DNA of 64,000 nt, from the NCBI GenBank assembly GCA_002395225.1, contig DGWH01000036.1, positions 1 through 64,000 of the forward strand, written 5' to 3'. This DNA is from Christensenella sp. UBA4263 (lineage in GTDB: Bacteria > Bacillota > Clostridia > Christensenellales > Aristaeellaceae). Under the pieces are notes generated by a model. It was not told the origin of the DNA, did no database searches, and worked only from the letters and a program-made list of their open reading frames with translations. Below, piece by piece: positions 16,805 to 24,741 of the stretch. The position numbers and the translations under genes are program-made. Numbering within the stretch: position 1 is the stretch's first letter; each line of letters begins with the position of its first letter.

Positions 16805-17578
16805 ATGGAAACGGTGTTGGGAATTCTCATTCCCTTTTTCGGAACAAGCCTTGGCGCGGCCATGGTCTTTTTCCTGAAAAAGAATATTTCGACGAGTCTC
16901 CAGAAAATCCTGACCGGATTTGCGGCGGGGGTCATGGTGGCGGCCTCTTTCTGGAGTCTGCTGCAGCCTGCTCTTGAGAGCAGTGAACACATGGGGATGC
17001 TGTCGTTTCTCCCGGCGGCCATTGGTTTCCTGATCGGCGTGGGATTCCTGCTGCTGCTGGATGAAGTGACGCCGCATATGCACTTTAACAACCAGGATGA
17101 AGGCCCCAGAACCGGCCTCAAGCGAACCACCAAACTGATTCTGGCGGTCACGCTGCACAATATCCCGGAGGGAATGGCAGTGGGTGTCGTCTATGCCGGT
17201 CTGCGCGCGGGGAACGCCGGGATTACCGGTGCGGGCGCGCTGGCACTTGCCCTGGGAATTGCCATTCAGAATTTCCCGGAGGGGGCCATCGTGTCCATGC
17301 CGCTTCGGGCGGAGGGCATGAGCAAAGGAAAGACCTTTCTCTTTGGCGTCCTGTCCGGCGTCGTCGAGCCGATTGCGGCAGCGGTGACCATTCTGGCGGC
17401 CAGTGCGGTGGTGCCTGCGATGCCGTATCTGCTGGCCTTTGCCGCCGGCGCAATGATGTATGTTGTAGTGGAGGAACTGATACCGGAAATGTCGGAGGGA
17501 GAGCACTCCAACTGGGGAACCATCGCCTTTTCGCTGGGCTTTGTCCTGATGATGATTCTGGATGTGACCCTCGGATAA
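16805..17578 (+). CDS. ZIP family divalent metal transporter
   Basis: A 257-residue membrane protein of the ZupT/GufA type, moving zinc or related divalent ions into the cytoplasm. Two family signatures are present: TLHNIPEGMAVGV in TM4 and GIAIQNFPEGAIVSMPL in TM5, both with the metal-binding H/N-x-P-E-G pattern, plus EELIPE near the C-terminus. A short histidine loop (TPHMHFNN) lies between TM3 and TM4. I choose the ATG at 16805 because GAGGGGG ends six bases before it; an ATG at 16799 would be too close. Confidence 0.9.
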   Translation: METVLGILIPFFGTSLGAAMVFFLKKNISTSLQKILTGFAAGVMVAASFWSLLQPALESSEHMGMLSFLPAAIGFLIGVGFLLLLDEVTPHMHFNNQDEGPRTGLKRTTKLILAVTLHNIPEGMAVGVVYAGLRAGNAGITGAGALALALGIAIQNFPEGAIVSMPLRAEGMSKGKTFLFGVLSGVVEPIAAAVTILAASAVVPAMPYLLAFAAGAMMYVVVEELIPEMSEGEHSNWGTIAFSLGFVLMMILDVTLG

Positions 17579-17613
17579 ACTGAACGGACCGACCAGGGAG
17601 GTTGAACGGACCA

Positions 17614-18368
17614 ATGACCATATGCTACTTTACGGCAACAGTCTGTACGTTGCCAGAAGGATCGGGGGCAGACTGCTTTCGATTCTGCAGCTCATGAGGT
17701 AGGAAACGATCTCCATTGAGGATGAGGCGGTGGGGATTGTCTGCCCGGTTTACAATGTGGAATTTCCCATGATGGTACGGGAGTTTATCCGCAGAGCGGA
17801 CATTCATACCGACTATTTCTTCGTGGTGTTTACGTACGGGGAAGGAATCGGGGAGGCCTTTGCGCATGCAAAGCTAGCGGCGGAGGAAGCCGGACTGAGC
17901 CTCAGCTATGTGAATGCCATTCAGATGGTGGACATCTTTATTCCGTACTTTGACATGCAGGAACAGATCGAACGGCTGCCGGGGAAAAACGTGGAAGGGC
18001 AGATTGAGAAACTGCTGGCGGATATTGCTGCCCGGAAGAAGGTCGGGGTAACGATTCTGGAGGAGACAAGGGCAATGATGCGCCAGTATCACCAGACACT
18101 GGCTGAAACCTGGCTGAGAAAAGATACCGCCTTGTCCTATACCGTGAAAGACAGCTGTATAAAGTGTGGCATCTGTGCCAGAAGCTGTCCGGCAGACAAT
18201 ATCACGGTGACCGCAGACGGGGTAACGTTTGCCGACCACTGTGAGGTCTGTTACGCCTGCCTGCACAACTGCCCGAAGCATGCGATCCATATGCCGCTGG
18301 AAAAAGGAACGACACAGTTCCGCAATGAACATATCACCCTGAACGAAATCATTGAATCGAACCGATGA
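17614..18368 (+). pseudogene. Broken EFR1-family ferredoxin (flavodoxin-like domain plus two 4Fe-4S)
   Basis: The natural start is ATG 17614 (MTICYFTAT...) after a GGGAGG, but the phosphate-binding loop then shifts frame. The expected CYFTATGNSLYVA is interrupted, with the GNSLYVARRIGGRLLS continuation in another frame, consistent with a loss of about seven bases. An in-frame TAG follows at 17700-17702. From 17730 the frame is intact and encodes the rest of the flavodoxin fold and two ferredoxin motifs (CIKCGICARSCPADN and CEVCYACLHNCP). A shorter protein could start at GTG 17730 but would lack the FMN phosphate loop, so I call the gene inactive. Confidence 0.8.
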
Positions 18369-18408
18369 TGGGTCTGTAAATGGAAGACCAAAAAAGAGGA
18401 TGAACAAG

Positions 18409-19191
18409 ATGAAACCGATGGAACTGATTCTGACACGGAAAAGTGTCCGTACATTTGATGGCAGGAATCTGTCTGCCGAGGACAGGGAAAAACTGCAGGC
18501 TTATATGGCCAATATCCGGAATCCGTACGGAATCCCCGTGAAATTTGTATGGCTTGATGCCGGGGAACACGGCCTGTCCAGCCCGGTGATTCAGGGAGAA
18601 CATCTGTACATAGCGGGAAAGGTACAAAAGGGTGAACACTGTGAGGAAGCCTTTGGGTATTCTTTTGAACAGCTTGTGCTTTATGCCTGGTCGCTGGGCA
18701 TCGGGACAACCTGGATTGGCGGAACGATGAACCGGGAACTGTTTGAGAAGGCGGCAAAGGTGCAGGACAATGAGCTGATGCCCATCGTCACGCCCGTCGG
18801 ATATCCGTCCGGGGAAAAATCAGAGGTTGATGTGAAGCTTCGGAATCATGTGCACGGGGATGAGCGTCTTCCTGCTGAGGAGCTTTTCTTTGAAGGGGAT
18901 TTTTCCACATCGCTCCGGGACAGGGAGGATTGCCTGGAGACGGTGCGCTGGGCACCGACAGCAGCCAATATGCAGCCTTGCCGCATTGTGAAGTGCGGGA
19001 ACCGTTATCATCTGTACGAAAAGCATATGCCGGGATACAGGCCGGATGCCTTGTGGGATGTGCAGAAAATCGACATGGGAATTGCGCTGTGTCATCTGAT
19101 GTCGATTGCCGGCGGAACATGTGAGATTGCCGATCCGGGCATTGCGGTTCCGGAGGGAACAGAATACATTGCCACCGTGCGTGTACAGTAA
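18409..19191 (+). CDS. Nitroreductase family protein (putative TM nitroreductase type)
   Basis: This 260-residue protein belongs to the flavin-dependent nitroreductase superfamily. It starts with the FMN-contact motif LTRKSVRTFDG (about 7-17), has the LGIGTTWIGGTMNRELF segment near residue 105 and a second nitroreductase-like half with VRWAPTAANMQP, so both FMN-binding halves are within one chain, as in the TM nitroreductase family. ATG 18409 is nine bases after AGAGG; ATG 18400 is an alternative. It follows the broken ferredoxin gene by 40 bases, suggesting they once shared a transcript for electron transfer. Confidence 0.82.
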   Translation: MKPMELILTRKSVRTFDGRNLSAEDREKLQAYMANIRNPYGIPVKFVWLDAGEHGLSSPVIQGEHLYIAGKVQKGEHCEEAFGYSFEQLVLYAWSLGIGTTWIGGTMNRELFEKAAKVQDNELMPIVTPVGYPSGEKSEVDVKLRNHVHGDERLPAEELFFEGDFSTSLRDREDCLETVRWAPTAANMQPCRIVKCGNRYHLYEKHMPGYRPDALWDVQKIDMGIALCHLMSIAGGTCEIADPGIAVPEGTEYIATVRVQ

Positions 19192-19205
19192 CAGGGAGGA
19201 TTTCC

Positions 19206-19361
19206 ATAGCAAAGAAAGAACTGCATGTTCACGCGGTTGTCGCACCGACTCAGACCGTTGTCGTTTCCGCGTATGACAGGGATGGAAAAGCAGATGCCTG
19301 CACGCCGGCCAAAGATAGAAAGCAGATCGGACGAAGTGAGTATGATGCTCTTTCTGGCATC
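19206..19361 (+). pseudogene. Flavin reductase N-terminal stub joined to foreign sequence
   Basis: A GGAGG site precedes the frame IAKKELHVHAVVAPTQTVV-VSAYDRDGKADACTPA, the N-terminus of a flavin reductase/flavoredoxin. The expected ATG has become ATA at 19206-19208, and the family match ends near 19308. The open frame then continues as KDRKQIGRSEYDALSG, unrelated sequence. The join marks where the A+T-rich island begins. Confidence 0.65.
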
Positions 19362-19658
19362 TTGTATGTTCACTACTTGAACGATAAAGGCGATTCTTAC
19401 GGAGACGATTTTGAGAATGGGGTCGAAATTTTTAGAGATAGTAACACTGATGAGATGACCGGTTTTCAAATAAACTCAGTGTCTTCCCTTACTGATCTTA
19501 TGCTCTTGACGTATTCTGTGCTGTCTGATAAGATGGCAGTGGGATATCCCACATTAATTCTTTTCCAAGGTGGTGCTTCATATGCCAACAGCTATCCGAG
19601 AATACGATGCCAAACTCGATTCCAAAAGAAGACTTACACTTCGCAGCACAAGCTTTGA
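19362..19658 (+). other. Open frame crossing the toxin-antitoxin promoter, doubtful gene
   Basis: The frame continues from the flavin reductase stub. YVHYLNDKGDSYGDDFENGV and EIFRDSNTDEMTGFQI look protein-like, similar in spirit to small DUF2283-type proteins, but after about 19475 it runs through the promoter and operator of the antitoxin gene and over its N-terminus in another frame. I think it is the tail of a lost small gene. Confidence 0.25.
19506..19552 (+). promoter_or_regulatory. Promoter and palindromic operator of the toxin-antitoxin pair
   Basis: TTGACG (19506-19511), a 17-base spacer and TAAGAT (19529-19534) form the promoter. A perfect 14-base palindrome GTGGGATATCCCAC (19539-19552) covers the expected transcription start, the right place for repression by the antitoxin. 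Confidence 0.7.
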
Positions 19659-19830
19659 ATACTACCATGTCCAGGAAATGGATAACGGCACTATCGTTTT
19701 GGAACCCAGAGAGCTTACAGTTCCTTTTCAGGTTTCTGTAAATACACTTGCCATGATGGATGCTTCAGTTAGAAATATGAAAGCCGGAAATGTATCCACA
19801 CCCATCGACTTGTCAGAATTCGAGGATTGA
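19582..19830 (+). CDS. Type II antitoxin, AbrB/MazE-like
   Basis: An 82-residue protein. Its N-terminal half (REYDAKLDSKRRLTLR) matches the swapped-hairpin AbrB/MazE pattern DxKGRITIP in a diverged form, and the acidic C-terminal tail (STPIDLSEFED) fits the toxin-binding segment of antitoxins. It ends three bases before the toxin gene. The palindrome upstream is its likely operator. The family assignment rests on pattern only. Confidence 0.7.
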   Translation: MPTAIREYDAKLDSKRRLTLRSTSFEYYHVQEMDNGTIVLEPRELTVPFQVSVNTLAMMDASVRNMKAGNVSTPIDLSEFED

Positions 19831-19833
19831 TCG

Positions 19834-20211
19834 ATGTACAGTATTGTTATGGGTTTCCCTGAGATGCAGGATTTTTGGAGTACTTTGTGTTCTAAAGTCA
19901 AATCCGGTTCTGCAACCAAAGACGAAGTAAAGCTTCATAAGAAGATGGGAAAAGCACTCTTTCATCTTCAGCAAAATCCTCGTCATACAGGATTGGAAAC
20001 TTACGAGATCACCTCGTTATCCAGGCGTTATGGAATCAAAGTCTGGCGGTCATATATAGAGAACCAAACTCCTGCCGCAGGACGCATCTATTGGTGCTGC
20101 GGTCCAAACCGAGGAGAGATTACTATCATCGGTCTGGAGCCTCATCCTAACGACAAAGCGAATGCCTACGATAAAATCACTCTCTCTTCTATGGGCGAAG
20201 TCATCGGGTAA
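19834..20211 (+). CDS. Type II toxin, RelE-like
   Basis: A 125-residue basic protein immediately downstream of the antitoxin. The central part (KMGKALFHLQQNPRHTGLET, then KVWRSYIENQT and GRIYWCCGPNRGEITIIGL) has the RelE/ParE layout: two helices followed by a small sheet whose strands carry R/W/Y residues. RelE-type toxins cut mRNA on the ribosome; whether this one does is not shown by sequence. A perfect terminator follows. Confidence 0.7.
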   Translation: MYSIVMGFPEMQDFWSTLCSKVKSGSATKDEVKLHKKMGKALFHLQQNPRHTGLETYEITSLSRRYGIKVWRSYIENQTPAAGRIYWCCGPNRGEITIIGLEPHPNDKANAYDKITLSSMGEVIG

Positions 20212-20353
20212 TAAAAACATTCATTTATCATGTTTCTGAACTGTCTGGAGTTTTGATCTCCATCTTCAAGATGACCCCTGTATTGTGATACCCGTGATTG
20301 GAAATAAATGGAGTTTTCTAGCTTTTCGTTCGATACATTATACTACGACAATT

Positions 20354-20380
20354 CAGCCAATCAGATTGGCTGTTTTTTTT
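20354..20380 (+). terminator. Terminator of the toxin-antitoxin operon
   Basis: CAGCCAAT-CAG-ATTGGCTG followed by eight T residues, 140 bases after the toxin stop. Confidence 0.9.
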
Positions 20381-20433
20381 ACCCCTCACATTGAGCTAAT
20401 TAATATTATGTCTTTATTTTTTTAGCTGATTAG

Positions 20434-20442
20434 TGGTATAAT
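20434..20442 (+). promoter_or_regulatory. Extended -10 promoter of the insertion sequence
   Basis: TGGTATAAT is a perfect extended -10 element. The -35 position (TTATTT) is weak, which an extended -10 can tolerate. It lies inside the TGAGCTAATTA inverted repeat, which could be an autoregulatory site. Confidence 0.55.
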
Positions 20443-20473
20443 TCTAATTAGCTCATTCCTTAGGAGATGCTCT

Positions 20474-20857
20474 ATGAAGATTGTACATTCATACAACAAA
20501 AAAAATGGTGTTACCTATGTATATGAAGTTCTTGAGTCACATTACAATCTGGGAAAAAAACGGAGTGAAAGTAAACGAAGACTTATAGGCAAACTGGATG
20601 AGAACGGTAATGTGATAAGCACAGGAAAACGTGGACCGCAGAGGCAACAAAACGACGTGAGCGGAGACTCCATTGATACACTCAAGGAAGCTCTTAGACA
20701 AGTTGAATTAAGCAAGAAGGAACAAGATCTACAGACACAAAAACTGCGGTCAAGGTTATCCGATTATTTGGTACAAGAGCAAAAACAATGGAACATGATT
20801 AATGATCTGGCTACGCGTAAAGTGAAGGAATTGAGTGCGCTCTTGAGCGAAATATAG
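20474..20857 (+). CDS. Insertion sequence accessory protein, detached N-terminal transposase domain
   Basis: A 127-residue protein. Its first 55 residues (NGVTYVYEVLESHYN, KRRLIGKLDENGNVIS) match the N-terminal domain of IS1634/IS4-like transposases, where one reads YVYES...KRxxIGKxDxxTGxxxP. Residues 70-127 are predicted coiled coil (LKEALRQVELSKKEQDLQ). The following transposase lacks this domain, so the two proteins probably work together, as if a one-piece transposase had been split. Confidence 0.65.
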   Translation: MKIVHSYNKKNGVTYVYEVLESHYNLGKKRSESKRRLIGKLDENGNVISTGKRGPQRQQNDVSGDSIDTLKEALRQVELSKKEQDLQTQKLRSRLSDYLVQEQKQWNMINDLATRKVKELSALLSEI

Positions 20858-21038
20858 TTCATCTTTCGATCGCTATTTCTGTTGAGCAGGATCTGTTCTT
20901 TTTGAACCGACAGAACAGAAGGAACCAGCATGAACGAGAACGTAAGCAGTTCCAATAAAAATTGTTAAAGACACTCGAACTTTAAGGCATTTCGTACTGC
21001 CAGACACACACTTCACCATCGACACCACCAGACGAAAA

Positions 21039-21067
21039 AAGGAACGACAACGCACATGTCGTTCCTT
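21039..21067. terminator. Stem-loop between the two insertion sequence genes
   Basis: AAGGAACGACA and TGTCGTTCCTT pair perfectly (11 pairs) 36 bases before the transposase start, with only a short T pair after. It may lower read-through or translation of the transposase. Confidence 0.55.
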
Positions 21068-21102
21068 GAGTCTTCCGCATAAATGCAGAAGGGAATCAAA
21101 AC

Positions 21103-22569
21103 ATGTGGAATTATATCAAAAGAATGCTCTCAAGTCTACTGGGACATAAGAAAGATAATGCTCCGATTTCCAACACACTAACCTTCAACTGGGTGTTTAC
21201 TATTATTCTGAGTTTCATGCTCCGTTTGCATAAAGGCGGAGTCTCCAGTCTTCAGAGAGCATTGGGTATTGATCCATCACATTATTGTTCTATGGATGAC
21301 GTGTTTCGCTCTGGCGTCATCGACCTTCAGTCTATGCGAAACTCCTGGATTGACGTTATTACAACAGAGATGACACCATACGAGGTGGACGGGAGACTTG
21401 TTTTCACAGGAGACGGAGTTCTGCAGCCTAAGGAAGGCAGACGCCAGCCTGGAGTTACTCGTCACCACAAGGATTCCGGTACTCAAACAAAGCCTTCTTC
21501 TTTTCACGGAATTCATGCCGGATGTATTAATATTCTCACAAAAACGAACAACGGGAACCTGTGTGCCACACCACTCACGGCAGAATTAATGGATGGGCTG
21601 GCTCCAACTGCTAACTGGAAAAACAGCAAGAAGCCTCACGCAAATCGAACGTTGGAACTGCAGGAGATTACACGTGCATCGGAGATTACAAATCGGCTTC
21701 AGCATTATGGAATCTATCTTACTGACAAAGCATCCATGTGCCAGGATTGTTTCAGAGAACTTGATGCGTTAAATGCTACATCCGAGTACAAACTCTCAAT
21801 GATCGTTCCGGCTAAGAAGGATTGTACAGTTTACGAAAAACCAGTGATTGATCCGCATAAACGTGGCCGTCATCCACTGAAAGGTGACCCCTTCAAAGTC
21901 ATGGACTGGGCCAAAAATCCTGACGGACAGATAAACGCCCCGATCTTTGCCTATGGGAAAACCCACAATGCCAAGTACAAGACCGGATGCTTTTTGTGGG
22001 GTAAAGGTTATTACCGGGAATTTCGCTTTGTTGCAGTGGATTTGTGTGATGGTCGAGGTGTTTTTGTCCTTGTCTGTACCGACACCGATTTCGATCCGGT
22101 TTCTATCGTGCAGCTGTATTGCTACCGTTTTCTCTGCGAGGAGGCTTTCAAACAGTATAAGACCGTCTTCCATGGACTCGATATGCATTTTTGGAGCAAA
22201 TCACATCCATGGAACAGCTTTGTTGCGCCCAAAGGGACGGCACACGTACTTGAATCGGTGGAGGATCCCGAGGCGCAGGAACATATATTGAAGACTGTTG
22301 ATGCAATGGAGCGCTACCTCCAGTTTGCAATCATGGCGCAAGGCATCGCACAGCGTATTGCTTCGGAGCAGGAGATCGGAGGAACCATTCATCGTTTCAC
22401 TTCCAAGCGCAGCAAAAACGCAGTCAAAGTGTCCGAAGAAGACATATGCAACTATCTTTCGGCACACTTGTCTCTTCTTCTCGCTAAGTATAGCGATGAT
22501 GAGCTGATCCAGTTTATACGAGGAAAACAGTCCGTTGAGGATGCGGAGACTGCGTTTAATTTGCTTTGA
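21103..22569 (+). CDS. DDE transposase (IS4 superfamily)
   Basis: This 488-residue enzyme would cut and join the element ends. The first catalytic aspartate is in VFTGDGVLQPKEGRR (D104). A second lies in the YGIYLTDKASMC region, and the glutamate in YRFLCEEAFKQYK (about 341-353) fits the Y-R-E-K signature of IS4-type transposases in diverged form. Basic stretches (HKRGRHPLKGDPFK) could contact DNA. The start ATG has a GAAGGG site. The 245-base gap from the first gene is unusual for a frameshift-expressed pair, so each gene is probably translated on its own. Confidence 0.8.
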   Translation: MWNYIKRMLSSLLGHKKDNAPISNTLTFNWVFTIILSFMLRLHKGGVSSLQRALGIDPSHYCSMDDVFRSGVIDLQSMRNSWIDVITTEMTPYEVDGRLVFTGDGVLQPKEGRRQPGVTRHHKDSGTQTKPSSFHGIHAGCINILTKTNNGNLCATPLTAELMDGLAPTANWKNSKKPHANRTLELQEITRASEITNRLQHYGIYLTDKASMCQDCFRELDALNATSEYKLSMIVPAKKDCTVYEKPVIDPHKRGRHPLKGDPFKVMDWAKNPDGQINAPIFAYGKTHNAKYKTGCFLWGKGYYREFRFVAVDLCDGRGVFVLVCTDTDFDPVSIVQLYCYRFLCEEAFKQYKTVFHGLDMHFWSKSHPWNSFVAPKGTAHVLESVEDPEAQEHILKTVDAMERYLQFAIMAQGIAQRIASEQEIGGTIHRFTSKRSKNAVKVSEEDICNYLSAHLSLLLAKYSDDELIQFIRGKQSVEDAETAFNLL

Positions 22570-22890
22570 TCTGTTCAAAGTCGCTCTTTGTCTGTTTGCT
22601 GCAGCGAAACAAAGAGTTGTGGAGGCGTGGAAACCTGATTAGGTTGGTTAGGAATATGCTTGTCTGCGGTATGACCGTGAAACAAACTCGATCCACCCCG
22701 TGTTAAGCACACCTAACGTATCCGAGGTACAATAGCGCCGTTTTTTTGCCAGGCTACGCCTGGTTTGTTGTCGTGGTTCAAGTGTAAATCCAGGGTGGTA
22801 TTCACTGTTTTTTCATGATTCCGCTCCGATCATGCACATCATTGCAGATGGTTTTGGGCAAAACATCCTTCCCGAGGAACGAGGTCCATG

Positions 22891-22954
22891 GAATTTCGTG
22901 CACCTTCTATGCTTTTTCCCCATTGGTAAGCCCATTTCAAAGTGCACGAAATTC
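22891..22954. repeat. 13-base inverted repeat GAATTTCGTGCAC
   Basis: GAATTTCGTGCAC (22891-22903) and GTGCACGAAATTC (22942-22954) are perfect complements 38 bases apart. CGAAATTC recurs in the next structure at 23204, suggesting one repeat family. Confidence 0.7.
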
Positions 22955-23180
22955 AAAATGGCCACCGCGAACAAGGATGCATTCATAGATAAGCCCCACA
23001 GATTTCAAACCTTGTTGAATAGGGACTGTAACGACCGGCCATCTCAAACTCCAGACACTTCAGATGTTTCCTTCGGGGAGCTTTCTTTCCCGTTCTTTCA
23101 CGTTTGCAGAATAAAAGGCATGTATTTTCGTTCTCACCGGTTAACAAGCTTTTCTAATGCCCTTTACATAGATTGGTTCG

Positions 23181-23298
23181 CCCACCATAAGTCTCGTTCA
23201 GACTCGAAATTCCATTTTTCGCCTCAGTTTTCGCTTTGAACACTTCTAAAAATGGCCATTTCGAGTCGCTTACGAATCAAAAGCGGACTTATGGTGGG
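23181..23298. repeat. Nested inverted repeats with 118-base span
   Basis: The outer arms CCCACCATAAGTC (23181-23193) and GACTTATGGTGGG (23286-23298) are perfect. Inside them GACTCGAAAT (23201-23210) pairs with ATTTCGAGTC (23258-23267). The symmetrical nesting resembles a small non-autonomous palindromic element. Confidence 0.75.
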
Positions 23299-23794
23299 TA
23301 AATCATGTATTTACTCTATTAAAGAGTCTGGCAAGTCTAGGCTCTTTTTCCTTGTGGATGAAAGCATTCTGAATGAAAAGGGGACGGATTGTGCTGGAAA
23401 AACTGAAACCCATCATCTACGATGAAGAACAGGGACGGATCTGTCCGTCGGTGAACCGATCGCAGAGGCCTTCAGAACAGGAATTGCACTCAAAAAGTCA
23501 ATGTCAGAGGACTGTGTGTCCATCCATCTTTCAGGTCAGGAACTTTTCCGGTCAGGAAACCAAACAAGATAACAAGGAGGACGAAATTGATACAAATTGC
23601 GTACAAAGCCCAGAATATAAGGGCTTTTGACGGAGCTGTCCACATGGCACTGACCGGGGAAAATGAGATGTCGATGAATATTGATGGAAACGAGTAAGCT
23701 CTGGGTGCGTACTAGCAAACGGTTTATCGTTTGATGGTATGCAAGGGTGCAAATGATTGAACAAACAGACGATTGAACGATAAAAAAGAGGGAA

Positions 23795-23930
23795 GCGTTT
23801 GATAGTTATACTGTCAAACGGCAGATGTTTTGTAGCTATACTATCAGACGGTAGAGGTTTTGAAGGTATACTATCAGACGGCAGATATTTTTGAATTATA
23901 CTATCAAACGGTAAATGTTTTGATGGATGG
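23795..23930. repeat. Four tandem 30-bp units plus a partial one
   Basis: Units start at 23811, 23841, 23871 and 23901, exactly 30 bases apart, each beginning CTRTCARACGG and ending near TATA. A partial unit with GTTTGATAGTTATA precedes them, and a looser copy (AAACGGTTTATCGTTTGATG) lies at 23719-23738. Each boundary can form the dyad TTTGATAG...CTRTCAAA. There are no spacers between units, so this is not CRISPR. Iteron-like binding sites or a remnant of a ten-residue protein repeat are the two readings. Confidence 0.85.
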
Positions 23931-24174
23931 GGGTAAGGGGGATGGGAACGGATACCGGATCCCTATCTTGTCAATAAACTCCGACAACAAGGAAAGAAAA
24001 GAGAGCAAACAGGGTTTCTGCTATTGAAGACAAATGAAAGCGCCTGAATAGTCACATCCTTGCGGTGTTTCCTCTGGAGGGTCTGGCATCGTGTCCTGAT
24101 GGGTAAAAATCCGTGAACAGTAACAGATTGTATGATGATGCACGGGCTTTTTTATGTTTTTACATATTTAGATC

Positions 24175-24203
24175 TTGAAGGGTGCACGAAAAATCGATAT
24201 AAT
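24175..24203 (+). promoter_or_regulatory. Promoter of the XRE-like gene at 24245
   Basis: TTGAAG (24175-24180), a 17-base spacer and TATAAT (24198-24203). A TATAATGAAG copy at 25641 precedes the second secreted-protein gene, part of the duplication described below. Confidence 0.7.
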
Positions 24204-24244
24204 GAAGTCGCTTGAAATATGTCGGAAACTGAGGTAATGAGTCC

Positions 24245-24604
24245 TTGGACACCCTTACAGAACTGATCAAAGCAGAAATCAAGAGACAGTATGGGAGCGT
24301 GAAGGAGTTCTCGGCTAAAACGGGAATACCGATGTCAACGCTGAATACTGCTTTTCACAAAAGAATCGAAGGCTCATCCTATGAACTGGTTAGGAGAATA
24401 TGTTCTATCCTTCATATCAAGAAAATCCGTGATGATGAGATTACCTACGTTAACGGCGAATTCTATGATCTGGTAAAAAGTGTCGAGAGCCTGGATGAGC
24501 AGGGACTTTCAACGCTTAAGGCGCTCCTGAGATGTGAGAAAGAAAGGTGCAGAGAGAAACCTAATGGGCATAACGGCATCGGACATGTAGAGAAGAAAAG
24601 ATGA
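24245..24604 (+). CDS. XRE-like DNA-binding protein
   Basis: A 119-residue protein with an N-terminal helix-turn-helix (VKEFSAKTGIPMSTLNTAFHK, about 19-38, one residue group per helix) typical of Cro/C1-type regulators that omit the third helix serine pattern. It would start at TTG 24245 following GAGG at 24230. The C-terminal tail (KPNGHNGIGHVEKKR) is repeated downstream at 25509-25550, showing that this segment was duplicated. Target unknown. Confidence 0.7.
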   Translation: MDTLTELIKAEIKRQYGSVKEFSAKTGIPMSTLNTAFHKRIEGSSYELVRRICSILHIKKIRDDEITYVNGEFYDLVKSVESLDEQGLSTLKALLRCEKERCREKPNGHNGIGHVEKKR

Positions 24605-24741
24605 ACGGTATTTGAAAGCATGATTCGCAAGGCTTCTGGAAGAGGAAAAGGGTGCACCAATGTGAGAAACACATGGATGTGTGAAAGAAGTGTTTCGAAA
24701 TATGATGTCATGAAGGCATTTCGGCTTAGGAGGAAAGAACT

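Larger units (their letters stand above)
20392..22616 (+). mobile_element. Two-ORF insertion sequence of the IS4/IS1634 type
   Basis: The element carries a 127-residue protein and a 488-residue DDE transposase, preceded by an inverted repeat TGAGCTAATTA/TAATTAGCTCA (20392-20402 and 20445-20455) around the promoter and followed by a hairpin CTCTTTG/CAAAGAG (22584-22616). I could not find matching terminal inverted repeats or a target duplication, so the ends are approximate. It lies in the A+T-rich island. Confidence 0.6.
22617..24244. other. Repeat-rich gene-free region
   Basis: About 1.6 kb without a convincing gene. It holds a hairpin CCAGGC-TAC-GCCTGG near 22752, two inverted-repeat structures (22891-22954 and 23181-23298), a 30-bp tandem array (23795-23930) and the promoter of the following regulator. 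An open frame from 22832 (135 residues) reads through the inverted repeats and is not protein-like. This may be decayed mobile-element DNA or a former replication or transfer origin. Confidence 0.5.

Noticed and set aside
22832..23239. 135-codon forward frame
   Set aside because: Runs through inverted repeats, lacks a ribosome site and looks unlike a protein.
23795..23930. CRISPR array
   Set aside because: The 30-bp units abut each other without unique spacers, and no cas gene is present.
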